Assembly (NCBI RefSeq): GCF_025854275.1
Contig: NZ_CP107567.1
Location: 1,860,001-1,924,000 of the forward strand
DNA length: 64,000 bases
Direction of reading: 5' to 3'
Source: Streptomyces peucetius
Lineage (GTDB): Bacteria; Actinomycetota; Actinomycetes; Streptomycetales; Streptomycetaceae
Numbering within the stretch: position 1 is the stretch's first letter; each line of letters starts with the position of its first letter. A model generated the notes under the pieces. That model did no database searches. It saw nothing but the letters and a program-made list of their open reading frames with translations, and was not told the origin of the DNA. The position numbers and the translations under genes are program-made. Positions 18,125 through 27,309 of this stretch are shown here, in pieces.

Positions 18125-18892
18125 TCAGGCCGCACCCTCACCGAGGTACGCCTCCCGGATCCTGGAGTCCGCCAGCAGCTCCGCCGACGGACCCGACATG
18201 GCGACCGCCCCCGTCTCCAGGACATAGCCGCGGTTCGCCAGCGCCAGAGCCTGAGTGGCGTTCTGCTCGACGAGCAGCACCGTCGTGCCCTGCTTGTTGA
18301 TCTCCTCGACGATGTCGAAGATTTGCTGCACGATCAACGGCGCCAGACCCATCGACGGCTCGTCCAGCAGCAGCAGCTCCGGCTTGCCCATCAGGGCACG
18401 GCCGATCGCCAGCATCTGCTGTTCACCGCCCGACAAGGTGCCGGCGAGCTGGGAGCGCCGTTCGGCCAGACGCGGGAAGAGAGTGAACACCCGGTCCATC
18501 TCGGCCGCGTCGGGCGACCTGAAGCGGTAGGCGCCCATCTCCAGGTTCTCTCGCACCGTCATCCGCGAGAAGACCCGGCGACCCTCCGGCACATGGTTGA
18601 TGCCGAACCGCACCAGCTCGTGCGACTTGATGCCGTCGATGCGCTCGTCGTGCAGCCGCACCTCGCCGTGGCGAGGCTGGAGCATGCCGGAGATCGTGCG
18701 CAGCGTCGTCGTCTTCCCGGCGCCGTTGCCGCCGAGCAGGGCGACGATCTCACCCTTGCGGACCGTCAGGTCGATGCCCTTGATCGCCTCGACGGCGCCG
18801 TAGAACACCCGGACGCCGCGGAGTTCGAGCAGCGTGTCCTGCGAAGCACCGGCACCGCCGGCGCCCTTCTCGAGTTCGGTCGTCGTGCTCAC
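18125..18892 (-). CDS. livF: Branched-chain amino-acid ABC transporter ATPase LivF
   Basis: This 255-residue ATPase has Walker A GGNGAGKTT (about residue 54), the LSGGEQQML signature, and Walker B LLLLDEPS followed by the MGLAPLIVQQIFDIV segment typical of LivF. It energises import of branched-chain amino acids with LivG. Start is GTG at 18892, overlapping the livG stop by 4 bp, so the two are translationally coupled. It is the last gene of livKHMGF. Confidence 0.95.
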   Translation of the reverse strand: MSTTTELEKGAGGAGASQDTLLELRGVRVFYGAVEAIKGIDLTVRKGEIVALLGGNGAGKTTTLRTISGMLQPRHGEVRLHDERIDGIKSHELVRFGINHVPEGRRVFSRMTVRENLEMGAYRFRSPDAAEMDRVFTLFPRLAERRSQLAGTLSGGEQQMLAIGRALMGKPELLLLDEPSMGLAPLIVQQIFDIVEEINKQGTTVLLVEQNATQALALANRGYVLETGAVAMSGPSAELLADSRIREAYLGEGAA

Positions 18893-19935
18893 TTGCCGCT
18901 CTCCTCGTCCGGCGCGGAACCATCCGGCGCCGTCTCGTCCGACGACTCACCGTCCGACGACGCCTCGTCCGACGACTCACCGTCCGACGACGCCTCGTTC
19001 GCACCGGAATCGCCGTCATTCGCTCCGGACTCGTCCACCGGGCCAGGCTGCTCGGCGATCACGACCTGACCCGCTCCCGCCGCCACCTCCTCCTCCGGAG
19101 CCGACGCACCCAGGTACGCCTCGATCACCGCCGGATGCTGCTGCACCTCGCTCGGCGTCCCTTCGGCGATCTTCCGGCCGAAGTTGAGGACCATGACCCG
19201 GTCCGCCACCGACATCACCAGACGCATGTCGTGCTCGATCAGCAGCACACTGACGCCCAGCTCCGAGTTGATCCGACGGATCAGCTGCTCGAGCTCCAGC
19301 TTCTCCGTCGGGTTCGTGCCGGCCGCCGGTTCGTCGAGCAGCAGCACCTGCGGATCCGTCGCAAGCGCCCTCGCGATCTCCAGGCTGCGCTGGTCACCGT
19401 AGGAAAGGCTGCCCGCGATCTCGTTGAGCTTGCTCTCCAAGCCGACGAACTTCAGCAGCCGGTGCGCCCGCTCGTCGCTCTCCCGCTCCGCTCTGCGGGC
19501 ATTCGGCAGACCCAGCATGATCGACACCGGTCCGGCCTTCAGCCGGGTCTCCGCCGCGATCTTCACGTTCTCCAGCGCCGTCAGCGCCGAGAACAACCGG
19601 ATGTTCTGGAACGTACGCGCCAGCCCCAGCCGGTTCACGATGTGCGGCTTGGCGCCCAGCAGCTCCTTGTTGTCGCCGTCCTTGGGAAGGAACGTGATCC
19701 GTCCCTCCTGCGGCTTGTACACACCCGTCAACGAGTTGAACAGCGAGGTCTTACCCGCACCGTTCGGGCCGATCACGGCGAGCACCTCACCACGGCGCAT
19801 CCCCAGATCGACACTGTCCAAGGAGGTCAGACCACCAAACCGCAGCGTCACACCGGACGCCTCGAGAACATTGTCCACACCGGCCCCCGAACCACCGGCC
19901 GGAGCGACCGCCCCCTTTGTGACATCCGTCGTCAT
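18889..19935 (-). CDS. livG: Branched-chain amino-acid ABC transporter ATPase LivG
   Basis: The 348-residue ATPase has Walker A GPNGAGKTS, the signature LSYGDQRSLE, and Walker B VLLLDEPAAG with the GTNPTEKLELEQLI segment that marks LivG. The conserved part ends near residue 285. It is followed by about 60 residues of acidic low-complexity sequence with repeated SSDGESSDE units, not part of the normal family. The tail is encoded by a direct DNA repeat around 18940-19000. Start is ATG at 19935, overlapping the livM stop by 4 bp. Confidence 0.95.
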   Translation of the reverse strand: MTTDVTKGAVAPAGGSGAGVDNVLEASGVTLRFGGLTSLDSVDLGMRRGEVLAVIGPNGAGKTSLFNSLTGVYKPQEGRITFLPKDGDNKELLGAKPHIVNRLGLARTFQNIRLFSALTALENVKIAAETRLKAGPVSIMLGLPNARRAERESDERAHRLLKFVGLESKLNEIAGSLSYGDQRSLEIARALATDPQVLLLDEPAAGTNPTEKLELEQLIRRINSELGVSVLLIEHDMRLVMSVADRVMVLNFGRKIAEGTPSEVQQHPAVIEAYLGASAPEEEVAAGAGQVVIAEQPGPVDESGANDGDSGANEASSDGESSDEASSDGESSDETAPDGSAPDEESGK

Positions 19936-21290
19936 CGGACCGCACCTCCCGCCGGCTCCGTCATCGCATCGGCATCACCGACACCTTCCTGCGCCAACTT
20001 GAACTCGCGTTGCCGCCGACGGGAAGGCCACACACCCTGCGGCCGGTAGATCATCATGATCACCAGCAGCGCACCCAGGTACATATAGCGGTCGGCCGGC
20101 TCCACCCACTCGCGGAGTACCTCCGGCAGCCACACCAGGATCGCCGCACCCAGCAGCACACCGGGGATCGACCCCATGCCACCGAAGATGACATAGGCCA
20201 GCACCAGGATGGAGTTGAGGATGATGAAGTTCTCCGGGTTGAAGTACCCGACCTTGCTCGCGTAGAAGACACCGGCGATGCCCGAGGTCGACGCACCGAT
20301 CGCGAACGCCATCAGCTTGAAGCGCACCGTGTCGACACCGTTCGCCGCCGCGGCCACCTCGTCCTCACGGATCGCCGTCCAGGCACGGCCCACCCGGGAG
20401 TGCTCCAGCCGCGCGAACAAGATGATCAGAACCACGATGATGGCAACCAGCAGATACCAGTACGGCATCCGTTCCAGCGACCACTCATACCCGAAAGCGG
20501 AGAACTTCGGCACCTGCCGCGCACCGGCCGGACCGTTCGTGATCCCGTCGGCGTTCTTCGCGACCAGATACACGATCTCGTGGAAGCCCAGCGTCACGAT
20601 CGCCAGATAGTCACCGCGCAGCCGCAGAGTCGGCGCCCCAAGCAGCACACCCGCGATCAGACAGGTGACCACCGCCACCGGAATGATCAGGAAGTTGTTC
20701 AGCACCACCGGCGGCTCCACCGGAAGACTGCCCGTCCAGAACGCCGCGCTGTACGCGCCGACCGCGAAGAAGGCCACAAACCCCAGGTCCAGCAGGCCGG
20801 CCCAGCCGATCACCACGTTCAGACCGATCGCCAGGAGCGCGTAAGTGGCGATCTGGTCGATCAGCACCGTCTGCCAGAAGCCGGTCAGCTGACCGGGAAC
20901 GAACACCACCGCCAGCAGCAGCGCGGTCATCACCGCCCACTTGACCTTCGGCTGGACACGCATCGCGTCCCGCGCCTGAAGCAGCGGAGCCCACTTCGTC
21001 GTCGACCTGGCACCCTCCACTGCCTTCGACACGTGTTGGGAACCGAACTCCCGTACCAGCCAGACCACCACAGCGAGACCCAGGCAGACCCACAGTTTCA
21101 CCCCAGTGAAACTGGTCCTCACGGAGTAGAACAGATCACGCGTATTGCCCTGCTCGCCGATCACTATCGTGACCAGCACGGCCAGCGCCACCAGGGCACC
21201 CAGCCGCTTGAAACGAGGCTGCTGATACCACGCGGTCCTGCGCAGCTTCGCCGCCGCGGACGGCGACTTCACCGACGTGTTCGCACTCAT
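19932..21290 (-). CDS. livM: Branched-chain amino-acid ABC permease LivM
   Basis: The 452-residue permease has a hydrophilic N-terminus, several membrane helices, and the LivM-type inner-membrane transporter region including INVVIGWAGLLDLGFVAFFA (shown in part as VVIGWAGLLDLGFVAFFAVG), the EAA-like loop HSRVGRAWTAIREDEVAAAA and FGGMGSIPGVLLGA. It forms the channel with LivH. Start is ATG at 21290, overlapping the livH stop by 4 bp. The C-terminus ends in an Arg-rich tail. Confidence 0.95.
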   Translation of the reverse strand: MSANTSVKSPSAAAKLRRTAWYQQPRFKRLGALVALAVLVTIVIGEQGNTRDLFYSVRTSFTGVKLWVCLGLAVVVWLVREFGSQHVSKAVEGARSTTKWAPLLQARDAMRVQPKVKWAVMTALLLAVVFVPGQLTGFWQTVLIDQIATYALLAIGLNVVIGWAGLLDLGFVAFFAVGAYSAAFWTGSLPVEPPVVLNNFLIIPVAVVTCLIAGVLLGAPTLRLRGDYLAIVTLGFHEIVYLVAKNADGITNGPAGARQVPKFSAFGYEWSLERMPYWYLLVAIIVVLIILFARLEHSRVGRAWTAIREDEVAAAANGVDTVRFKLMAFAIGASTSGIAGVFYASKVGYFNPENFIILNSILVLAYVIFGGMGSIPGVLLGAAILVWLPEVLREWVEPADRYMYLGALLVIMMIYRPQGVWPSRRRQREFKLAQEGVGDADAMTEPAGGAVR

Positions 21291-22210
21291 GCCGTCCTCC
21301 CCACACGCTCACCGAGGATGCCGGTCGGCCGGAACATCAGAACGGCGATCAGCACGACGAACGCACCGACATGGCGCCATTCACCGCCGAAGATCGGCAC
21401 CGTCAGAGTCTCCACGACGCCCAGCATCAGACCACCGAGCATGGCACCGCGGATGTTGCCGATACCGCCGACAACCGCCGCCGCGAACGCGGTGATGCCG
21501 GGAATGAAGCCCATGTCGAACTTGACCTGCGTGAACGTGCCGTACAGGAAACCCGCCGCGCCACCGAGCAGACCGCCGATGACGAACGTACGCGAGACGA
21601 CCTTGTCGATGTCCACACCCATCAGACCGGCGACCTCGGCATCCTGCGACACCGCCCGGATACCCGAACCGAGCTTGGTGCGGTTCACCACCATGTCGAG
21701 ACCGACCATCATGACCACGGCCGACGCCAGCAGCAGCAGCTGCGTCACATTCAGATCGGCGCCGAAGACCGAGAGAACCTTCTTGTTCTCGTACGCCGAG
21801 GGCATCGGCAGCGGATCACGGCCGAACAGCTTGCCCGCGAGGTTGTAGAGGAAGAACGAGGCACCGATCGCGGTGATCAGGAAGATGAGCCGTGGAGCAC
21901 CTCTGCGGCGCAACGGCCGATAGGCGACCTTCTCCAGGCCGTACGCCGTAAGAGCACCGAACGCCGCGCCGGCCACCAGACCGAGCACCACGAATCCGGC
22001 CGAGGCGAGACCCGAGGGAGAATCCCCCGGCGCCACCACGGTGAGAGCGATGAGACCGCCGTAGGCACCCAGCATGAACACCTCGCTGTGCGCGAAGTTG
22101 ATCAGCTGGAGCACACCGTAGACGAGGGTGTAACCAATGGCGATGACGGCATAGATGGAGCCGAGCACCACCCCTAGGACCAGATAGTCCCAGAATTCAA
22201 CAAGGGACAT
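21287..22210 (-). CDS. livH: Branched-chain amino-acid ABC permease LivH
   Basis: The 307-residue permease has about eight hydrophobic segments and LivH motifs: LGSIYAVIAIGYTLVYGVLQ, FAHSEVFMLGAYGG, the loop GSGIRAVSQDAEVAGLMGVD and AAVVGGIGNIRGAMLGG. I place the start at ATG 22210 (MSLVEFWDYLVLG), behind AAGGAAG, because the upstream extension is not hydrophobic or family-like. livK lies 134 bp upstream, so the binding-protein gene may have some separate mRNA processing. Confidence 0.93.
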   Translation of the reverse strand: MSLVEFWDYLVLGVVLGSIYAVIAIGYTLVYGVLQLINFAHSEVFMLGAYGGLIALTVVAPGDSPSGLASAGFVVLGLVAGAAFGALTAYGLEKVAYRPLRRRGAPRLIFLITAIGASFFLYNLAGKLFGRDPLPMPSAYENKKVLSVFGADLNVTQLLLLASAVVMMVGLDMVVNRTKLGSGIRAVSQDAEVAGLMGVDIDKVVSRTFVIGGLLGGAAGFLYGTFTQVKFDMGFIPGITAFAAAVVGGIGNIRGAMLGGLMLGVVETLTVPIFGGEWRHVGAFVVLIAVLMFRPTGILGERVGRTA

Positions 22211-22344
22211 CGAACGTACTTCCTTGTGGGAGCTGTGCGGGCGGGCCGGCGGTGCGATCGGCACACGACTGGGACCCGCGCCATGTGTGCGGGGACGGCA
22301 CCGGGCCGCGTCCTACGGAGACTGGACGCGGCCCGGCACCCGGA

Positions 22345-23502
22345 TCAGCTACCGGCCAGCTCCTGGATCGACCCCTGGTACTCGATCTTGCCGCTCTTGA
22401 CCTGGTACAGGTAGATGTTCGAGATCTTCAGCTCGCCCTTGTCGTCGAAGGAGAACTCCTTCGTCAGACCCTTGTACGAACCCTTCGACAGCGCGTCGTA
22501 GACACTCGCGCGGTCCGCCTTGTCACCCAGCTTCTTCAGCTCCTGGATGACGTAGTTCGTCAGGTCGTACGACTCGGCCGAGTACGTACCCGGGTCGACC
22601 TTGAACTTCTTCTTGTAGTCCGCGCTGAACTGCTTGGTGCTCGCCTCGACCGTGGCATCCGTGCACGGGCAGGTGAGGAACCAGTTGTTCGCCGCGTCGC
22701 CGGCCAGCTCGACGAACTTCATGTCGTTCGTACCGTCACCGGAGATCGCCGCGCCCTTGTAGCCGGCCTCGGCCAGCTTCACCGCGAACGGAGCAGCATC
22801 CTGGTAGTAGCCCGCGTAAATCAGCGCGTCGGCCTTGGAGTTGACGACATCCTTGGCCGCGGCACTGTAGTCCGGAGTCTTGGCCGGAACGGACTTCTTG
22901 ACGACCTCGATACCGGCCGCCGTCAGCTTCTCGTTCGCCACCTTGGCCAGACCCACGCCGTAGTCCGACTTGTCATCGACCAGGTAGACCTTCTTGGCCT
23001 TCAGCTTCTTCGCGTAGTAGTCCGCCATGCCGGCGCCCTGAGCGCTGTCATTCGGCACACCGCGCAGGAACGTCTTGAAACCCTGCTCGGTCAGACCCGG
23101 GTTGGTCGCCGACGGGGAAATGGCGGTCAGACCCGCGTCACCCAGCAGCGGAGCCGCCGAGTTCGTGGGACCGGAGAACGCCGGACCCACCAGCGCGATG
23201 ACATCCGGGTCGTCGATCGCCAGCTGCGCCGCACCCGTCGCCTTCTCCGGCAGACCCTGGTCGTCGACCGGGAAGTACTCCAGCTTGACCGGGAGGTCAC
23301 CCTTGGCGTTGGCCTGGTCGATCGCGAGCTGGATGCCGCGCTCCATGTTCTGGCCCAGCGCGACGTTGTCACCGGAGAGCGGACCCTGGAACGCAATCTT
23401 CAGCGTGTCGCCGCTACTGCCGGAGTCACTGGCGCACCCCGTGAGCGCCAGAGCACCCACTGCCAGCGGTATGGCCAGCCTGACGATGTTCTTGTTCAGC
23501 AC
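22345..23502 (-). CDS. livK: Branched-chain amino-acid ABC transporter binding lipoprotein
   Basis: The 385-residue product has a lipoprotein signal peptide (NKNIVRLAIPLAVGALALTGC, lipobox LTGC) and a type 1 periplasmic-binding fold typical of Leu/Ile/Val-binding proteins (IAFQGPLSGDNVALGQNMER, VALVGPAFSGPTNSAAPLLG). It is anchored outside the membrane and delivers substrate to LivHM. I chose GTG at 23502, which follows AAGGGG and directly precedes the signal sequence. The longer frame upstream is not supported. Confidence 0.93.
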   Translation of the reverse strand: MLNKNIVRLAIPLAVGALALTGCASDSGSSGDTLKIAFQGPLSGDNVALGQNMERGIQLAIDQANAKGDLPVKLEYFPVDDQGLPEKATGAAQLAIDDPDVIALVGPAFSGPTNSAAPLLGDAGLTAISPSATNPGLTEQGFKTFLRGVPNDSAQGAGMADYYAKKLKAKKVYLVDDKSDYGVGLAKVANEKLTAAGIEVVKKSVPAKTPDYSAAAKDVVNSKADALIYAGYYQDAAPFAVKLAEAGYKGAAISGDGTNDMKFVELAGDAANNWFLTCPCTDATVEASTKQFSADYKKKFKVDPGTYSAESYDLTNYVIQELKKLGDKADRASVYDALSKGSYKGLTKEFSFDDKGELKISNIYLYQVKSGKIEYQGSIQELAGS

Positions 23503-24030
23503 TACGAACCCCTTGGAGCCGCCCGAACGATCTTGTCTGCGGAGGAAGTTGACGTCCTCGCGCAGGACACCGCCAATCGGTGCGGTGTGCGGGGAATGTA
23601 ATCGCGCGTTCGGGCACACGGATAGGTGACCGAACGATGTGTGATCGCCCTGTGACCTGAGTCATGCGCCGGAAACAGAACACTCCTTACCGGCGACCGG
23701 ACATCTCAGCAATGATCCAGAACTTCCCGACATACCCCGGCGTGATCTTCCCGACCACATACCTCCACCCGCCACCAAGCCCCTGAACAGGCACTCTCCC
23801 ATCCCCACCGCCCGCACGAACCGGCCGGAGCATGCCCACGCCCACCCCGCCCCACACATCCGGAACAGCACCACCGTCTCACCGGACAAGCCTTCCCCTG
23901 CCGGGACGCGACACCGTAGCGCGCACCCCCCGCCGCGCGGCCGAATCGAAAACGACCTTCACAACATCCCCCGGAACATCACAAGGCCCCCGGTCACCAT
24001 GTGACCGAGGGCCCCCACACCACGCGCCGC
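23503..24030. other. livK upstream region, no gene seen
   Basis: This 528-bp gap contains the livK leader and promoter region and, at its far end, the response-regulator terminator. An inverted repeat (CGTTCGG at 23607-23613 with CCGAACG at 23630-23636) lies about 105 bp before the livK start and could be an operator. The part from about 23700 to 23980 is C-rich without a credible coding sequence. Confidence 0.45.
23985..24013 (-). terminator. Terminator of the ANTAR response-regulator gene
   Basis: A 13-bp stem with one mismatch (23985-23997 with 24001-24013) and a 3-nt loop starts 18 bp after the stop codon at 24031. Confidence 0.7.
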
Positions 24031-24696
24031 CTACTGCCCCGACTGTCCCTTGGCCGCCTTCTTCTCCTCGGCGTCCTCGATGACCGCCTCCGCGACCTGC
24101 TGCATCGACAGCCGCCGGTCCATCGACGTCTTCTGGATCCACCGGAACGCCGCCGGCTCCGTCAGCCCGTACTGCGTCTGCAGAATGCTCTTCGCCCGGT
24201 CCACCAGCTTGCGCGTCTCCAGCCGCTGCGAAAGATCAGCGACCTCCTTCTCCAGCGCCTTCAGCTCCGTGAACCGCGACACGGCCATCTCGATCGCCGG
24301 CACGACATCGCTCTTGCTGAACGGCTTCACCAGATACGCCATCGCCCCGGCGTCCCGCGCCCGCTCCACGAGATCGCGCTGCGAGAAGGCGGTGAGCATC
24401 AGGACCGGCGCGATCGACTCCTCGGCGATCTTCTCCGCCGCGGAGATGCCGTCGAGCACGGGCATCTTCACATCCAGAATGACGAGGTCCGGCCGGTGCT
24501 CCCGCGCCAGCTCGACCGCCCGCTGCCCGTCGCCCGCCTCACCGACGACGGAGTAGCCCTCCTCCTCGAGCATCTCTTTGAGATCGAGCCTGATCAGGGC
24601 CTCGTCCTCGGCGATGACGACACGCGTCGTCAGCGGCGGAACATGCGACTGGTCGTCGTCATCGGCGATGGGCTGGGGCGACTCGGGGGCGGTCAC
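24031..24696 (-). CDS. ANTAR-domain response regulator
   Basis: The 221-residue product has an N-terminal receiver domain (about residues 24-140) with acidic pair Glu30/Asp31, phospho-acceptor Asp75 in VILDVKMP, the LTAF threonine and Lys in YLVKPF. A coiled linker leads to an ANTAR RNA-binding domain (about 160-210, with AFRWIQKTSMDRRLSMQQVAEAVI). It resembles mycobacterial PdtaR (Rv1626), which acts by antitermination. No histidine kinase is adjacent. Start is GTG at 24696 behind AAGGAG. It is divergent from the tRNA. Confidence 0.92.
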   Translation of the reverse strand: MTAPESPQPIADDDDQSHVPPLTTRVVIAEDEALIRLDLKEMLEEEGYSVVGEAGDGQRAVELAREHRPDLVILDVKMPVLDGISAAEKIAEESIAPVLMLTAFSQRDLVERARDAGAMAYLVKPFSKSDVVPAIEMAVSRFTELKALEKEVADLSQRLETRKLVDRAKSILQTQYGLTEPAAFRWIQKTSMDRRLSMQQVAEAVIEDAEEKKAAKGQSGQ

Positions 24697-24793
24697 GGTG
24701 CTCCTTGTTCCAGACAGGTACTGCTCCCCACGAGCCTACCTAGCTGCGGTAAGGTGATGGCCAGCGGGATTCGCCATCCCCAACCTTTCCAAG

Positions 24794-24868
24794 GCCCCAG
24801 TACTCCAACTGGTTAGAGAGGCCGCTCTCAAACAGCGGACAGTGTGGGTTCGAATCCCACCTGGGGCA
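24794..24868 (+). tRNA. tRNA with anticodon CAA (tRNA-Leu), short variable arm
   Basis: A 75-nt cloverleaf folds cleanly: acceptor GCCCCAG (24794-24800) with CTGGGGC (24861-24867), discriminator A at 24868, anticodon stem CCGCT (24822-24826) with AGCGG (24834-24838), loop CTCAAAC with anticodon CAA (24829-24831), and T stem GTGGG/CCCAC with loop TTCGAAT. The D stem has only three good pairs (CTC/GAG). The variable region is ACAGT, five nt, whereas bacterial tRNA-Leu normally has a long variable arm. The 3' CCA is not encoded. The anticodon assigns it to Leu UUG codons. Confidence 0.88.
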
Positions 24869-24967
24869 CATTTCCTTAGATTGCAAGGTCGCCTGTTTCT
24901 TCACTCGATCGCGGGATCTACCATAGAAACCGCCCCTGGTGACCCATCCCAAGGCATTGTCGGCCGC

Positions 24968-25737
24968 GTGTACGACATCCACACGCGCAAGCGTGTCCTG
25001 GCACTCGTCGGCCAAGGTCGCAGCCTGAACTCAGTGAGCCGGGAGACCGGCGTCTCTCGAGCAGCAATACGCTCCTGGCAATCACGACTGGAGCCCCTGA
25101 GCAGAAGCACTCCTTGCCCACGCTGCGAGGCCGCCCCACGTCTACCGGACGGCCCCGCTGCGTACAGCTACCTCCTCAGCCTCTACCTGGGCGACGGCTG
25201 CATCAGCCCCTCGCGCCGCGGCGTCTACGTCCTGCGCGTCGCCTGCGCCGACAACTGGCCGGGGCTTATCGAGGCCTGCGCCGAGGCGATGCGAATCGTC
25301 AGACCCCACAACAAGGTGTTCCGCGTCCGCAGCGGAGGCTGCCAGTACGTGACAGCAGCCAGCAAGCACTGGCCCTGTCTGTTCCCTCAACACGGGACGG
25401 GCAGAAAGCACGAACGCAAGATCGCTCTGGAGCCCTGGCAACAGGCAATCGTGGACTCCCAGCCATGGGACTTTGTCCGCGGGCTGATCCACTCCGACGG
25501 CTGCCGGATCACCAACTGGACAACACGGCTGGTCGGCGGTGTCCAGAAGCGTTACGAGTACCCCCGGTACTTCTTCACCAATGTGTCCCTCGACATCACT
25601 GGTCTGTTCACCAGTGCGCTCGACCTCGTGGGCGTGAGTGGAAAACCACCAGCCGCCCAGGCGGCGGCGCCAACATCTCCGTCGCCCGCCGCGCGTCCGT
25701 CGCGTTGATGGACGCGCACGTCGGGCCGAAGTACTGA
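24968..25737 (+). pseudogene. LAGLIDADG homing-endonuclease-like/HTH protein gene, frameshifted near its 3' end
   Basis: From GTG at 24968 the frame encodes a helix-turn-helix segment (LNSVSRETGVSRAAIRSW), a CPRC motif, then two LAGLIDADG-like motifs, YLLSLYLGDGCI and FVRGLIHSDGCR, with the FPQHGTGRKHERKI block typical of a Streptomyces family. The first frame runs to 25708 with an aberrant end. The conserved family C-terminus (EWKTTSRPGGGA, SVARRASVALMDAHVGPKY) is found in another frame ending at 25737. One base appears missing near 25634-25636. It begins 100 bp after the tRNA. It may be a real decayed gene or a sequencing indel. Such proteins are often annotated as regulators; endonuclease activity is unproven. 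Confidence 0.75.
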
Positions 25738-25747
25738 AGGGCGTCCG

Positions 25748-27175
25748 CTACTTCAGGCTTTCGCCGATGTGGTGGACGCGGACCAGGTTGGTCGAGCCGG
25801 GGACGCCCGGGGGTGAGCCGGCGGTGATGATCACGATGTCGCCGCGGCGGCAGCGGCCGATCCGGAGGAGTTCCTCGTCGACCTGGGCGACCATCGCGTC
25901 CGTCGACTCGACGTGCGGGCCGAGGAAGGTCTCGACGCCCCAGGTGAGGTTGAGCTGGGAGCGGGTGGCGGGGTCGGGGGTGAAGGCGAGGAGGGGGATC
26001 GGGGAGCGGTAGCGCGAGAGGCGTTTGACGGTGTCGCCGGACTGGGTGAAGGCGACGAGGAACTTCGCGCCGAGGAAGTCGCCGATCTCGGCGGCGGCGC
26101 GGGCGACGGCGCCGCCCTGGGTGCGGGGCTTGTTGCGTTCGGTGAGCGGGGGGAGGCCCTTGGCCAGGACGTCTTCTTCGGCGGCGGTGACGATGCGGGC
26201 CATGGTGCGGACGGTTTCGACCGGGTATTTGCCGACGCTGGTCTCGCCGGAGAGCATGACGGCGTCGGTGCCGTCGATGACGGCGTTGGCGACGTCGGAT
26301 GCCTCTGCGCGGGTGGGGCGGGAGTTGTCGATCATCGAGTCGAGCATCTGGGTGGCGACGATGACCGGTTTGGCGTTGCGCTTGGCGAGTTTGATGGCGC
26401 GCTTCTGGACAATGGGGACCTGTTCGAGGGGCATTTCGACGCCGAGGTCGCCGCGGGCGACCATGATTCCGTCGAATGCGGCGACGATGTCGTCGATGTT
26501 GTCGACGGCCTGGGGTTTTTCGACTTTGGCGATCACGGGCAGGCGGCGGCCTTCTTCGTCCATGACGCGGTGGACGTCGTCAATGTCGCGGCCGCTTCGG
26601 ACGAAGGAGAGGGCGATGATGTCGGCGCCGAGGCCGAGGGCCCAGCGGAGGTCTTCGATGTCCTTGTCGGAGAGGGCGGGGACGGAGACGGAGACGCCGG
26701 GGAGGTTGAGTCCCTTGTGGTCGGAGATCATGCCGCCTTCGACGACGGTGGTGTGGACGCGGGGTCCGTCGACGGCGTTGACTTCGAGGGCGACTTTGCC
26801 GTCGTCGACGAGGATGCGCTCTCCTCGTGTGACGTCGGCGGCGAGGCCCTGGTAGGTGGTGCCGCAAGTGTGGCGGTCGCCCTGGGTGTTCTCGGTGGTG
26901 ATGGTGAAGGTGTCGCCGCGTTCAAGGAGTACGGGCCCTTCGCGGAAGCGGCCGAGGCGGATCTTCGGGCCCTGAAGGTCGGCGAGGATGCCGACGCTGC
27001 GGCCTGTTTCGTCCGAGGCTTTGCGGACGTGCCGGTAGCGCTCCTCGTGGTCGGCGTAGGTGCCGTGGCTGAGGTTGAAGCGGGCGATGTCCATTCCGGC
27101 TTCGACGAGTGCCTTGATCTGGTCGTATGTGTCGGTGGCGGGGCCCAGGGTGCAGACGATTTTCGCTCGGCGCAT
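25748..27175 (-). CDS. pyk: Pyruvate kinase
   Basis: The 475-residue enzyme converts phosphoenolpyruvate and ADP to pyruvate and ATP. It shows MRRAKIVCTLGPATDTYDQI at the N-terminus, the active-site region VIAKVEKPQAVDNID with the catalytic Lys, metal-binding MVARGDLGVEMP, ATQMLDSMI and DAVMLSGETSVGKYP. Length is normal. Start is ATG at 27175 with a poor ribosome-binding site. It converges on the LAGLIDADG-like gene. A possible promoter lies at 27207-27234. Confidence 0.97.
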   Translation of the reverse strand: MRRAKIVCTLGPATDTYDQIKALVEAGMDIARFNLSHGTYADHEERYRHVRKASDETGRSVGILADLQGPKIRLGRFREGPVLLERGDTFTITTENTQGDRHTCGTTYQGLAADVTRGERILVDDGKVALEVNAVDGPRVHTTVVEGGMISDHKGLNLPGVSVSVPALSDKDIEDLRWALGLGADIIALSFVRSGRDIDDVHRVMDEEGRRLPVIAKVEKPQAVDNIDDIVAAFDGIMVARGDLGVEMPLEQVPIVQKRAIKLAKRNAKPVIVATQMLDSMIDNSRPTRAEASDVANAVIDGTDAVMLSGETSVGKYPVETVRTMARIVTAAEEDVLAKGLPPLTERNKPRTQGGAVARAAAEIGDFLGAKFLVAFTQSGDTVKRLSRYRSPIPLLAFTPDPATRSQLNLTWGVETFLGPHVESTDAMVAQVDEELLRIGRCRRGDIVIITAGSPPGVPGSTNLVRVHHIGESLK

Positions 27176-27206
27176 GTTTCGAGCCTATGTCTTACCGGCC
27201 GGTAGA

Positions 27207-27234
27207 GAATTAGTCGGGCGTGACTACTCAACAA
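27207..27234 (-). promoter_or_regulatory. Possible pyk promoter
   Basis: On the minus strand TTGTTG (plus 27229-27234) is followed by 16 bp and TAATTC (plus 27207-27212), about 30 bp upstream of the pyk start codon. The match is moderate and the region is locally AT-richer than its surroundings. Confidence 0.35.
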
Positions 27235-27309
27235 CCTTTGCGTGAAGGGCTATTGACAAGTGTTGAATTGTGCGCGGGGGTGCTCCGATGAGCATGTGAC
27301 GGGTCGGGG

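Noticed and set aside
23662..23889. 75-codon frame upstream of livK
   Set aside because: It lacks a ribosome-binding site and family resemblance; noncoding is more likely.
24842..24967. N-terminal extension of the LAGLIDADG-type gene starting inside the tRNA
   Set aside because: The frame from 24842 begins within the tRNA T arm, so a start at GTG 24968 is preferred.
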